From contig NZ_JAHKRN010000033.1 of the NCBI RefSeq assembly GCF_019396385.1, positions 37,459 to 101,458 on the forward strand: a stretch of DNA of 64,000 nucleotides, in the 5' to 3' direction. How positions within the stretch are numbered: the first letter of the stretch is position 1; every line of letters begins with the position of its first letter. The translations under genes were made by a program, and so were the position numbers. Positions 36,432 through 44,871 of this stretch are shown piece after piece. The notes under the pieces were generated by a model. That model ran no database searches and was not told the origin of the DNA. It saw only the letters and a list, made by a program, of their open reading frames with translations. Source of the DNA: Nonomuraea harbinensis. Its GTDB lineage: Bacteria; Actinomycetota; Actinomycetes; Streptosporangiales; Streptosporangiaceae.

Positions 36432-36447
36432 CTGACGTTGACGTCAG
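36432..36447. promoter_or_regulatory. MerR-type operator candidate
   Basis: CTGACGT-TG-ACGTCAG, a 16-bp inverted repeat in the short region between the SDR and MerR starts. MerR proteins bind such symmetric sites within the promoter spacer. Confidence 0.55.
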
Positions 36448-36473
36448 AGGCAAGTCTTGTGATGGAGGTCATG

Positions 36474-36881
36474 GTGCGGATCGGCGATCTGGCGGCGAGG
36501 TCGGGCGTCAGCGTGCGGGCGCTGCGCTACTACGAGGAGCAGGGACTGCTGGAGGCGCACCGGAGCAGCTCCGGGCAGCGCCACTACCCCGAGTCGGCGG
36601 CCGACCGGGTCCATCTGATCCAGATGCTGTACGCGGCCGGCCTGTCCAGCCGGACCATCGCCGAGCTGCTCCCCTGCGTCGAATCCAAGGTCAGCACTCC
36701 CGCCACGCGTGCCCGGCTCGCCGCCGAACGCGATCGCATCGATGCCCAGATCGCGGAGTTGACCCGTACCCGTGATCGTCTGGACACGGTCATCCGCGTC
36801 TCCGAAAGCCCGGACAGCGACTGCACCAGACTCGCGTATCAGGACGTCCCCGCAGAAGCGGGTCGCTCCACGACCCCGTGA
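36474..36881 (+). CDS. MerR-family transcriptional regulator
   Basis: 135 residues using GTG 36474 (GGAGG 5 nt upstream), giving MRIGDLAARSGVSVRALRYYEEQGLL, the MerR winged helix. The dimerisation coiled coil spans about 75-110 (RLAAERDRIDAQIAELTRTRDRLDTVI). Earlier in-frame ATGs lie too close to the ribosome-binding site. No metal-binding Cys cluster, so probably a sensor of organic or oxidative signals controlling the adjacent SDR gene. Confidence 0.9.
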   Translation: MRIGDLAARSGVSVRALRYYEEQGLLEAHRSSSGQRHYPESAADRVHLIQMLYAAGLSSRTIAELLPCVESKVSTPATRARLAAERDRIDAQIAELTRTRDRLDTVIRVSESPDSDCTRLAYQDVPAEAGRSTTP

Positions 36882-36929
36882 TGCCGTGCGGCCAGGGCAG
36901 GGCGCGGCCCCGAAGCCCGGTGGGTGGCG

Positions 36930-37235
36930 TCAGGTCTCGATCGTCCCGATCTCCTCGTACTGCTCGATGGCGGAGGTGGTGTCCATGCCGGGCGCCTCGC
37001 GGTCGGAGTGGGCGGCTTTGAACGAGTCGGAGCGCAGCCAGGCGATGAAGTCCGCGCGGGAGTCGAACTCCATCGTGGACACGTAGGGCTGCCCTTCCTC
37101 CGTGGGGCGCAGGAGGGAGCTGCGCCGCAGGCCGGGGACGCCGGCGAGGGTGGCGCGCATGCTCTCCATGAAGGTGGCCTCGAACGCCTTGGCGTCCTCG
37201 GAGGGAACGTCGATGCGGTTCATGATCATGTGCAT
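36930..37235 (-). CDS. Antibiotic biosynthesis monooxygenase (ABM) family protein
   Basis: 101 residues, a single ferredoxin-like ABM domain: MNRIDVPSEDAKAFEATFMESM, LLRPTEEGQPYVSTMEFDSRADFIAWLRSDSFKAAH. Relatives include heme-degrading monooxygenases and small polyketide oxygenases; the sequence here is closest in style to HmoB-like proteins. Stand-alone. Start MHMIMNRID at 37235; MIMNRID at 37229 is equally possible. Confidence 0.8.
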   Translation of the reverse strand: MHMIMNRIDVPSEDAKAFEATFMESMRATLAGVPGLRRSSLLRPTEEGQPYVSTMEFDSRADFIAWLRSDSFKAAHSDREAPGMDTTSAIEQYEEIGTIET

Positions 37236-37491
37236 GGGGGTGCCCTTCTCCGTAGCGCCATGGCTCTTTTCCCGACGCCCTGTCGGGATGATACCAACGC
37301 ACCGTCGATAAGTGGTCGCCGAGTTGCAAGCGAACCCTGCGACTGGGCACGCCTGGGTGATGCTGCGGATACCAACTCAGTGCGAGGCCGCCGACGGTGG
37401 CGCCGGCTACGGCGGAGGCCGGGGTGAGGGCGGCTTCGGCGGAGATGGCGGCGACGGCGGCGACTGACTGGGAGACCGGCTCGGCCGCGTC

Positions 37492-38547
37492 TCAGTCGGT
37501 GTCGGTGGCGGCGAGGACGTGGACCAGGAGGCGGTCGGGGTCGAGGGCGGCGATGCCGACGTCCCAGGCGACCTGGTAGAACCAGGCGGTCGAGGCGTCG
37601 AACAGCACCCAGGTGCGGCCGGCGGCGTCCTCGACGCGGGTGCCGCCCGCCAGGGCGGTCATCGACTGCCAGGCCAGCAGCCTGCCGTAGGCGCCGCCCC
37701 GGCCGCTGCCGTAGGCGGAGCCGGTGGCCGCCGCCGCGAACAGCACCCGCATCACCTCCGACGGCGTGGCGGCGCGCACGGTCACTTCCCCCTCGCCGGC
37801 GAGGCAGGTCAGCCCGAGCCCTTCCAGCAGCTCCGCGTCCAGCTCGGCCGGCATCGCGAGCCGGAACGCCCGCGCCTCGATCCGGCCGTTGGAGTCCTCC
37901 GCCCAGTTCTCCACCGCCGCCGTGAGCAGGCCGGGCGCGAGCAGCTCCACCGCCGGCATCTGGTGGCCGGGCCGCCGCGGGAAGCCGGACCGCTCGACGG
38001 GACCGAACGGGATCGCGTACGACGCCCCGCGCAGGCTGTACGAGGGCAGGTCCAAGGAGTCCTCTAAAGGCAGCAGGGTCAGCGGGAGGATGGCCAGGGG
38101 GTGGTTCGCGTCCGCCAGATGGGCGGTCACCCGGCGGACGGCGCCGTGCTGGCCGATGTCCGGATGACGTAGCACCAGCTCCTGCGTCAGGCACGCGAAC
38201 AGCTCCGGCGCCTGCTCGTACTCCTCGTACAGCGGCAGCAGGTTGTCCACCGGCTGGGCGGAGGCGAGCTGGGCGGCGGCCAGGCGGACCCGGGAGTCGA
38301 GCTGCTCGGTCGCGGCCAGGCGCACGGCGCAGGCCGCGTTGCCCGGCCCGGGGGTCAGCGCCAAGGCCTGCTGGATGTGGAGCAGGACGGCGTCGCGCTG
38401 CCAGCCGGGCTCGGCGGCGCGCAAGGTCAGGGCCAGCTCGTACAGCTCTCCGGCCCGTCCCTCGCCGGCGGCCCGCTCGACCAGGTCGTAGTGGCGAGTG
38501 ACGTCCTCGGCCTCGTGAAGTCCGGCCGGCAGCTCATCCAGCGACAT
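37492..38547 (-). CDS. Uncharacterised protein, possibly DUF6183 family
   Basis: 351 residues from ATG 38547 (GAGGAC upstream). The N-terminal half is helical with HEAT/TPR-like repeats (AGELYELALTLRAAEPGW, LLHIQQALALTPGP). The C-terminal half is mixed, with WVLFDASTAWFYQVAWDVGIAALDPDRLLVHVLAATDTD. I associate this layout with DUF6183 of actinomycetes, without certainty. No signal peptide or membrane segment. The region before its stop (about 37240-37490) holds no gene, only Gly/Asp-coding GC repeats and a CCCGAC/GTCGGG hairpin at about 37273-37289. Confidence 0.6.
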   Translation of the reverse strand: MSLDELPAGLHEAEDVTRHYDLVERAAGEGRAGELYELALTLRAAEPGWQRDAVLLHIQQALALTPGPGNAACAVRLAATEQLDSRVRLAAAQLASAQPVDNLLPLYEEYEQAPELFACLTQELVLRHPDIGQHGAVRRVTAHLADANHPLAILPLTLLPLEDSLDLPSYSLRGASYAIPFGPVERSGFPRRPGHQMPAVELLAPGLLTAAVENWAEDSNGRIEARAFRLAMPAELDAELLEGLGLTCLAGEGEVTVRAATPSEVMRVLFAAAATGSAYGSGRGGAYGRLLAWQSMTALAGGTRVEDAAGRTWVLFDASTAWFYQVAWDVGIAALDPDRLLVHVLAATDTD

Positions 38548-38627
38548 GGGCGTCCTCGTGTAGGTCGGGCCACGCAGCATACAAGCGGACGTGATCTACG
38601 GCGAGCCCCGCGACCGGGCTGGACGGG

Positions 38628-38999
38628 CTAGCGCTGCTTGAGGCGCTGCGCCTCTTTGCGGACCTCGGCCTGGGTGGAGCGCTCCTGCTCCAGCCACGCG
38701 GGGTTCTCCGCCTTGAGCGCGTCGATCTCGGCGGTGGTGAGCGGGTCGGTGATGCCGTTTCTCATCAGGCCGGAGATGGACACCCCGAGCTTCGCGGCGA
38801 CGACCTGCTTGGGGTGGGGGCCGTTGCGGCGCAGGTCGGCGAGCCAGGCGGGAGGTGAGGCCTGGAGCGCGTTCAGCTCGCTCCGGGAGACCACGCCCTC
38901 CTGGAACTCGGCGGGGGTGGCCGAGAGGAGGATGCCCAGCTTCTTGGCCGCCGTCGCGGGCTTCATCGTCTGGCTGGTCTTGGGTTTGGGCGTGGTCAT
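38628..38999 (-). CDS. DUF5997 family protein
   Basis: 123 residues: a Thr/Lys-rich start, then KPATAAKKLGILLSATPAEFQEGVVSRSELNALQASPPAWLADLRRNGPHPKQVVAAKLGVSISGL, typical of DUF5997, a small actinobacterial family. Helical, with a possible helix-turn-helix around residues 60-85 (PKQVVAAKLGVSISGLMRNG). Divergent from a LysR-substrate-domain gene; this pairing is what I recall for the family. Function unknown, a DNA-associated role being possible. Confidence 0.78.
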   Translation of the reverse strand: MTTPKPKTSQTMKPATAAKKLGILLSATPAEFQEGVVSRSELNALQASPPAWLADLRRNGPHPKQVVAAKLGVSISGLMRNGITDPLTTAEIDALKAENPAWLEQERSTQAEVRKEAQRLKQR

Positions 39000-39054
39000 G
39001 GAGTCCAGCGTAGTCAGGCGGAACCGGTCCTTCTCACATCGGTACCCTGACGGG

Positions 39055-39783
39055 GTGACTCTTGAGGAGACCGGCGGGGTGTTCCGGCTGGCGTACCCGC
39101 CCGGCGTGACACCGGCGAAATGGGTCGGCGTCTGGGCCGAGAGGGTGCCCGACGTGCCGCTCACCCTGGTCCCGGCTCCCGCCGCCGACGTGGTGGGCCT
39201 GCTGCGCGGCGGGGGCGCCGACGCGGGCTTCGTGCGGTTGCCGGTCGACCGTGACGGGCTCAGCGTGATTCCCCTGTACGTGGAGACCACGGTGGTCGTG
39301 GTGCCGAAGGATCACGTGGTGACCGCGGCCGACGAGGTGACCGTCGCCGATCTGGCCGACGAGGAGATCTTCCACCCGCTGGACGACGCCATCGAGTGGA
39401 CGGTCCGCCCCGGGCGGCCCGCGTTCGAGCGGCCGGCCACGACGGCGGACGCGGTCCGGCTGGTGGCGGCCGGGGCGGGGCTGCTGGTCGTCCCGCAGTC
39501 GCTGGCGCGGCTGCACCATCGCAGGGACCTCACCTACCGGCCGGTGTCCGGCGCGCCGCAGTCGCAGGTGGGGCTGGCCTGGCTCACGGACGCGACGACC
39601 GACCTGGTGGAGGACTTCATCGGGATCGTCCGCGGGCGCACCGCGAACAGCTCGCGTGGCCGTGCGCCTCAGCCTTCGGCGGAGAAGCCGGCGCGGCGGG
39701 AGGCGGCGAAGCCGGTCCAGCGCGGCTCCGGACGCCGGGGGACGGCGACCGGCGGCCGGAAGAAGGGCCGCCGGCCCCGCTGA
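39055..39783 (+). CDS. LysR substrate-binding domain protein without HTH, basic C-terminal tail
   Basis: 242 residues. Residues 5-200 resemble the periplasmic-binding-like effector domain of LysR regulators (FRLAYPPGVTPAKWV, GLLRGGGADAGFVRLPVD, TVVVVPKDHVV, LVAAGAGLLVVPQSLA). The usual N-terminal winged helix is absent. The last 40 residues are very basic with AT-hook-like RGSGRRGTA and GRKKGRRPR. GTG 39055 lies 6 nt after a TACCCT hexamer, suggesting a leaderless mRNA. It may sense a ligand and bind DNA through the tail or the neighbouring DUF5997 protein. Confidence 0.78.
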   Translation: MTLEETGGVFRLAYPPGVTPAKWVGVWAERVPDVPLTLVPAPAADVVGLLRGGGADAGFVRLPVDRDGLSVIPLYVETTVVVVPKDHVVTAADEVTVADLADEEIFHPLDDAIEWTVRPGRPAFERPATTADAVRLVAAGAGLLVVPQSLARLHHRRDLTYRPVSGAPQSQVGLAWLTDATTDLVEDFIGIVRGRTANSSRGRAPQPSAEKPARREAAKPVQRGSGRRGTATGGRKKGRRPR

Positions 39784-39834
39784 CCGCCGGAAGCTCGAAC
39801 ACCCGGGTTGAAGACCACGGGGGAATGCGGGTGG

Positions 39835-41520
39835 TCAGAAGGTGAAGGCTCCTCGGGTGAGGGTGTCGAAGTGGTCCAGGTCGTCGGCGGGGCGGTCGAG
39901 GCCGCGGAGGGGGCCGTGGTCGGCGAGGTGGGCGTCGGCGTAGAGGCGGGCGACCAGGGCCTTGCGGGAGCCGTGGCCCGCGCGCTCCTCCCAGCCCGCC
40001 TGCTCGGTCAGCAGCGCGGCGGCGTACACGTCGGCCATGAACTGGGCCAGCGGGTAGAGCCGGGCCTCGGCCACGGCCGGGCCGAGCGAGGACCAGGCGG
40101 TGATCGCCTTGCCCAGGTCGTCGACGCGGCCGCGTACCAGGGACCAGTCGCCCGAGGGGGCCCGGTCCACGGCGGCGGCCAGGCGGTCGAGGAACGGCTC
40201 GTGGGCGTTCTCGCGCAGCATCGCCCGGCGGACGTCGAGGCAGAGGATGTGGTCGCCGCCCTCCCAGATGGGGTTGACCTGGGCGTCGCGGAGCAGCCTG
40301 GCGACCGGCCACTGCTCGATGTAGCCGTTGCCGCCGTGCACCTCGACGGCGTCGCTGGCGGCGGTGAGGCCGAGGCGGGCGGCGCGCAGCTTGATCAGGG
40401 CGGGGGCCAGGCGCAGGCGCGGCCCGACGTGGCCGTCGAAGACGAGCGCCTGGACGGCCTCGACCTCGACGATGAGCTCGGCCAGCTTGCGGCGCATGAG
40501 GGGCTGGTCGGCGAGCGGCCGGCCGAACGCCTCGCGGGCGCGGGCGTAGCAGAGCGACTCGGTCAGGGCGCGCCGGGCGATGCCCGCGCCCATCATGGCG
40601 ACGCCGAGCCTGGAGGCGTTGGTGAGCTTCATCATCGTGCCGAGGCCGGAGCCGGAGCCGGGCCCGGCCAGCAGGAACGCCTCGGCGCCGGCGAACTCGA
40701 CCTCGGCCGAGGCGACCGAGCGGGTGCCGAGCTTGTCCTTCAGCCGCCTGATGCGCACGCCGTTGCGGGTGCCGTCGCGGCGCTCCCACAGCACCAGGAA
40801 CGGCGCCACGGAGCCTTCGTGCCTGGCCAGCACCACGAACGCGGACCCGTTGGCGTTGGAGGCGAACCATTTCAGCCCGGTCAGCGACCAGGCGTCGCCG
40901 GACGGCTCGGCGGTGGTCTCCAGGGCGGCCAGGTCGGAGCCGCCGGTCCGCTCGGTGAACATCTGGGCGGCTTCGCCGGAGTAGTCGCCGTTGGCGAAGA
41001 TCTCCCGTACCCGTTGCTTGACGTCGTCGGGAGCGTGGCGTTCGGCGAGCGAGACGACCATGTCGCCGCCGGTGCCGAGCGCGCAGCCCATGCCGATGTC
41101 GGCCTGGTCGAGCAGGTAGGTCCAGGCGGCGGCGAGCGCGGCCGGGTCGGCGCCGTGGGCCCGGGCCTGCTCGGCGAAGGCCGGGGAGGTGAAGTTGTCG
41201 GCCATGAGCGCGTCGCGGGCGGCGTGGAACGAGGGCGGCATGACGACCTCGCTGATGTCACGCCCCCATTTGTCGTACTTCTCCAGCCGGGGCGGGTTGC
41301 GGTCGGTCTCCTCCGCGCAGGCGGCGATCGGGCCGCCCATGAGCGCGCCGAGGCGGTCGAGGTGCGGCTCGGCCCAGGCGTAGCCGTCGCCGAGGTGGCG
41401 GCGCATGAGCAGCTGGAGCGACGGGTCGCAGCGCCACCAGTTGCGTCCCGCGGCTCCCTGGTAGCGCTCGGTGGCGTAGCGGTCGCTGGAGTCGAAGGGT
41501 TCGACGAGATACCTGCCCAT
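39835..41520 (-). CDS. Acyl-CoA dehydrogenase family protein (AidB-like)
   Basis: 561 residues, in the longer AidB-like branch of the family. Seen: MFTERTGGSDLAALETTAE (FAD/acyl binding), TGLKWFASNANGSAFVVLAR, LGVAMMGAGIARRALTESLCYARAREAFG, VEVHGGNGYIEQWPVARLLRDAQVNPIWEGGDHI. AidB itself binds DNA and protects against alkylation; many relatives simply oxidise acyl-CoA. Divergent from a PaaX-type regulator with only 31 bp between starts, which suggests coregulation and a role in aromatic or fatty-acyl catabolism. Confidence 0.87.
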   Translation of the reverse strand: MGRYLVEPFDSSDRYATERYQGAAGRNWWRCDPSLQLLMRRHLGDGYAWAEPHLDRLGALMGGPIAACAEETDRNPPRLEKYDKWGRDISEVVMPPSFHAARDALMADNFTSPAFAEQARAHGADPAALAAAWTYLLDQADIGMGCALGTGGDMVVSLAERHAPDDVKQRVREIFANGDYSGEAAQMFTERTGGSDLAALETTAEPSGDAWSLTGLKWFASNANGSAFVVLARHEGSVAPFLVLWERRDGTRNGVRIRRLKDKLGTRSVASAEVEFAGAEAFLLAGPGSGSGLGTMMKLTNASRLGVAMMGAGIARRALTESLCYARAREAFGRPLADQPLMRRKLAELIVEVEAVQALVFDGHVGPRLRLAPALIKLRAARLGLTAASDAVEVHGGNGYIEQWPVARLLRDAQVNPIWEGGDHILCLDVRRAMLRENAHEPFLDRLAAAVDRAPSGDWSLVRGRVDDLGKAITAWSSLGPAVAEARLYPLAQFMADVYAAALLTEQAGWEERAGHGSRKALVARLYADAHLADHGPLRGLDRPADDLDHFDTLTRGAFTF

Positions 41521-41551
41521 ACCACCGAGCATTACATATCATCGACACGCG

Positions 41552-42271
41552 ATGGAAGAGCGTAATACACTCAGCGCCCGCTCGGCCGTGCTCAGCGCGC
41601 TGCTGGGCAGCCATCCGCCGAGCCTGCCCGCCCGCCGCCTGGTGCGCGTCGGCGCGCTGTTCGGCATCGCCGAGGGCACCGTACGGGTCGCGCTGTCGCG
41701 CATGGTGGCGGCCGGCGACCTGGTCCAGTCCGGCGGCCGCTACGCGCTGACCGAGCGGCTGGCCGAGCGCCAGGCCAGGCAGGACGAGAGCCGCGCCCCG
41801 CACACCCGGCCGTGGGACGGCACGTGGGAGATCGCCGTGGTCACCGCCGAGCGGCGCGCGCCCGCCGACCGGGCCGCGCTGCGGCACGCGATGACCACGC
41901 TGCGCCTCGCCGAGCTGCGCGAGGGCACCTGGATGCGGCCCGCCAACCTGCTGCGGGAAGAGTGGCCGGCGGTCGTGACCGCCCAGTGCACGCTGATCGA
42001 CGGCCGCCCGCACGCCGACCCCACTCCCCTGCTGTGGGATCTCGACGGCTGGGCGGCCGAGGCGCGCGGGCTGCGGCGCTCGCTCGACCGCGCCGAGGGA
42101 CTGGCCGAGGGGTTCCTGGTGTCGGCGGCGGTGCTGCGCCACCTGCTGGCCGACCCGCTACTGCCGCCCGAACTGCTGCCGGACGACTGGCCGGGCGCCG
42201 GGTTGCGGGCCCGCTACGACGACTTCGACCGCCGCTTCCGCGAGCTGCTGGACCGGCATCTCAGAGATTGA
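41552..42271 (+). CDS. PaaX-family transcriptional regulator
   Basis: 239 residues. PaaX-like N-terminal winged helix (SARSAVLSALLGSHPPSLPARRLVRVGALFGIAEGTVRVALSRMVAAGDL), central domain (PWDGTWEIAVVTAERRAPADRAALR) and C-terminal domain. PaaX proteins repress phenylacetate and related CoA-thioester pathways and release DNA on binding the acyl-CoA. The divergent acyl-CoA dehydrogenase is the obvious target. A TATCAT hexamer 9 bp before ATG suggests a very short or absent leader. Confidence 0.9.
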   Translation: MEERNTLSARSAVLSALLGSHPPSLPARRLVRVGALFGIAEGTVRVALSRMVAAGDLVQSGGRYALTERLAERQARQDESRAPHTRPWDGTWEIAVVTAERRAPADRAALRHAMTTLRLAELREGTWMRPANLLREEWPAVVTAQCTLIDGRPHADPTPLLWDLDGWAAEARGLRRSLDRAEGLAEGFLVSAAVLRHLLADPLLPPELLPDDWPGAGLRARYDDFDRRFRELLDRHLRD

Positions 42272-43283
42272 CGCCGAACACCACCCGTTTGCGCCGGAAC
42301 TCGGCCAGGCTCCACACCTTGCCGCCCCGGGCGGTCAGGTCCTCCGGGCCGATCGGGAACGGCCGCCGGGCGAGCTTCCCGTTCTCGTACACGAGCAGCC
42401 TGCCGTTGGCGCCGGAGCCGGCGGACTGGCTCAGGTACCACCGGCCGTCGCGGGAGATCGCGCCCTGGATCTTCTCGTGCCCCATGACGAACGCGTCCGC
42501 GGGCTCGCCGTCCAGCTCCAGGTTCCAGCGCACGACCCGGCCTTCGCGGTGGTCCTCGGCGTACTCGCCGGAGATCAGCGTGTGCGGGGTGGTGCTGCGG
42601 TCCAGGCCGACGAACGAGAACCTGGCGCCCTTGACCGCGACCCTCCAGAAGTCGGTCTGCGGGATGACGTAGCGGTAGCCGAAGGCGTGCAGCCGGCCTC
42701 CGTGCCGGCCCACCCGCTCCCCGTCGCCCACGCCGGCCTGCGCGCTGGTCAGGTCGAGCACGTTGTTCAGGTCGAAGACCCGCAGGCCCCTGGTGGTGTC
42801 GGCGACGTAGAGCAGGTCGCCGTAGCAGGCGACGCCGCCCGCGTGGATGTCGATGGGCTTGTAGGACCCGTCGGGGGCGGCCTCGACCAGCAGCGCGTGC
42901 CGGTATTTCAGCGTCGAGGGGCTTAAGAACGTCACCCTGATCCCCCGCTCGCCCTCCTCCGGCCGGTAGTACCACGTGGCGACGAACACCGAGACCGGGA
43001 TCGTCCCGGAGTCCGCCCCGCAGGTCAGCCCCTGCGGGTACCAGTCGGCGGTCTCCTGGTCGCCCTGGTCGAAGGCGTACCACACCGACGGCTTGGGCAT
43101 CGACCCGAACGCCTCGGGCGCGCCCTTGCGCACGGCCTTCCTGTTGGCCTGGGCCAGCACCTCCTTGATCGGGGCGGCGCGGATCTCGCCGGCCAGCTTC
43201 GCCGCCCCCTCCGCCAGGGTCCCGGTGTCACGCACCAACCGGAAGGGGGTCCCGTCGGTGGGTTTCATCCCCGTGTCAGCCAT
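42261..43283 (-). CDS. Uncharacterised protein with propeller-like repeats
   Basis: 340 residues, ATG 43283 with GAGGG upstream. No signal peptide or membrane helix. Repeating beta-strand units (GGVACYGDLLYVADTTRGLRVFDLNNV, GRLHAFGYRYVIPQTDFWRV, QGAISRDGRWYLSQSAGSGANGRLLVYENG) suggest a beta-propeller. No catalytic motif recognised. It overlaps the 3' end of paaX by 11 bp and lies 66 bp after a GCS2 ligase gene on the same strand. Confidence 0.6.
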   Translation of the reverse strand: MADTGMKPTDGTPFRLVRDTGTLAEGAAKLAGEIRAAPIKEVLAQANRKAVRKGAPEAFGSMPKPSVWYAFDQGDQETADWYPQGLTCGADSGTIPVSVFVATWYYRPEEGERGIRVTFLSPSTLKYRHALLVEAAPDGSYKPIDIHAGGVACYGDLLYVADTTRGLRVFDLNNVLDLTSAQAGVGDGERVGRHGGRLHAFGYRYVIPQTDFWRVAVKGARFSFVGLDRSTTPHTLISGEYAEDHREGRVVRWNLELDGEPADAFVMGHEKIQGAISRDGRWYLSQSAGSGANGRLLVYENGKLARRPFPIGPEDLTARGGKVWSLAEFRRKRVVFGVNL

Positions 43284-43349
43284 GCATCCCTCGCTTTTCC
43301 CGTCTGTACGCAAGAGTCTGACGGAAGGGGTGACGAGAAGGTTGCGTCA

Positions 43350-44747
43350 CTAAGACCACAGGTGTACCGGCAGCCCCGACAGTGCCAGCTCGCGGTAGCG
43401 GCGCACCAGCCGGGCCCGGTCGCCGCCGAACTCGGCCAGCTTCTCCCGCTGCCAGGCCGCGCCGGTGCGGCGCAGCCGGGTGCGCTGCTCGATGATGCCG
43501 AGCGCGTCGTCGGCGTCCTTCACGGACACGCCGTTGGCCAGCAGCGCGGCGCGCGCCTCGGGCAGCAGGCTCAGCACCAGGTCGGCGGCCTCGAACTCGC
43601 CGTCTCGGCCCGGCCACGACAGCTTGGCGTCCAGCCCGTGCATGGCCGCGCGGTAGAAGTTCTGGTACGCCTCCGCGAACCGGTAGCCGGTCAGATCGCG
43701 CTCGGCCTGCGCCAGCGTCAGCCCGAGCAGGAACGCGGTGTTGGCGGTCATGTCGGCGCACGACGGGCCGGCGGGCAGGGCGCGCATCTCGATGCGCAGG
43801 TGGCCGCCGTCGGCGGGGTCGTAGACGGGCCGGTTCCACTGCCAGATGGTGCCCTGGTGCAGCCGCAGCTCGGGCACGTCCGTACGGTCGCCGTCCTCGA
43901 CGAGGTTGGGCACGACGGGGTCGTAGTCGTTGACGTACCGTTCGAAGAGCTCGTACGCCCCCTCGCGCACCCAGTCGGAGCCGAAGGTCACCCGCCCGTC
44001 CTTGCGGTAGAGCCGCTCCACGTCGCGGTCGTCGGCCGCCTCCTCGAACAGCGCGATCCTGGTCTCCTCCCACAGCGTCCGGCCGAGGAACGCCGGCGAG
44101 TTCCCGCAGGCCGCCAGCACCGGGCCGATCGCCAGCTGGGCGGCGTTGAACAGCCGGGCGAACCGGTTCGGCGGCACCCGCAGATGCACCTGCCAGGAGG
44201 TGTTGGCGCTCTCCAGGATGACGTTCTCCACGCGCAGTTCCAGGTCCTCGACCTTGACCAGGAACGGTTCCAGCCGCAGCCGCCGCAGGCCCCTGCGCAA
44301 CGCCTCGTAGCGGTTCTCCTCGCTCATCGCGTCGGCGGTGAAGTCGCCCACGTCGAGCGTCGGCAGGATGCCGATGGGCAGCGCCCCGCCTCCCTCGACG
44401 GCCTCGTCAACCATGCACATCGTCTCCTGGATCTCCGCCCCCAGCCGCTCGAACGGCCGCCCGGCCAGCGGGATGGGGGTGAGGTTCACCTCGATGTTGT
44501 AGCGGCCCAGCTCCAGCACCACGCGGGGATCGCCGAGGCGGTCGCGCACCTCGCTGTTGCGCGGCAGCGGCCTGCCCTGCTCGTCGACGAGGAAGAGCTC
44601 CAGCTCCGCGCCGATCGTGACCGGCCCCTCGCCGAAGCCGGGGCGGTCGAGCAGCTCGCGCAGCACCGTGAGCTGCTCGTGGAGCCGCTCGCCGAACCGC
44701 AGAAATTCGTCCTCGGTAAACCGTGCTTTATCCAGATCCTGTCCCAT
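43350..44747 (-). CDS. Glutamate--cysteine ligase family protein (GCS2)
   Basis: 465 residues from ATG 44747. GCS2 features: VTIGAELELFLVDEQGRPLP near residue 45 (Mg-ATP and glutamate site), YNIEVNLTPIPLAG, VILESANTSWQVHLRVPPN, FLGRTLWEETRIALFE and LRIEMRALPAGPSCADM. Family members join glutamate to cysteine or other amines. The role here could be gamma-glutamylcysteine for ergothioneine-type thiols or an unrelated gamma-glutamyl amide. No glutathione synthetase or egt gene is nearby. Confidence 0.82.
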   Translation of the reverse strand: MGQDLDKARFTEDEFLRFGERLHEQLTVLRELLDRPGFGEGPVTIGAELELFLVDEQGRPLPRNSEVRDRLGDPRVVLELGRYNIEVNLTPIPLAGRPFERLGAEIQETMCMVDEAVEGGGALPIGILPTLDVGDFTADAMSEENRYEALRRGLRRLRLEPFLVKVEDLELRVENVILESANTSWQVHLRVPPNRFARLFNAAQLAIGPVLAACGNSPAFLGRTLWEETRIALFEEAADDRDVERLYRKDGRVTFGSDWVREGAYELFERYVNDYDPVVPNLVEDGDRTDVPELRLHQGTIWQWNRPVYDPADGGHLRIEMRALPAGPSCADMTANTAFLLGLTLAQAERDLTGYRFAEAYQNFYRAAMHGLDAKLSWPGRDGEFEAADLVLSLLPEARAALLANGVSVKDADDALGIIEQRTRLRRTGAAWQREKLAEFGGDRARLVRRYRELALSGLPVHLWS

Positions 44748-44871
44748 GCCCCTCATCTGTCCTGGGAAGGGGGGTTGACACCCGTCACCAGGTCACAGTG
44801 CGCTGTCTTGCGGAACGGGACCGTGACGCGAGGCCTGTGCGAGCTGCGGCGGCTCACTCTAAGCTCATGAG

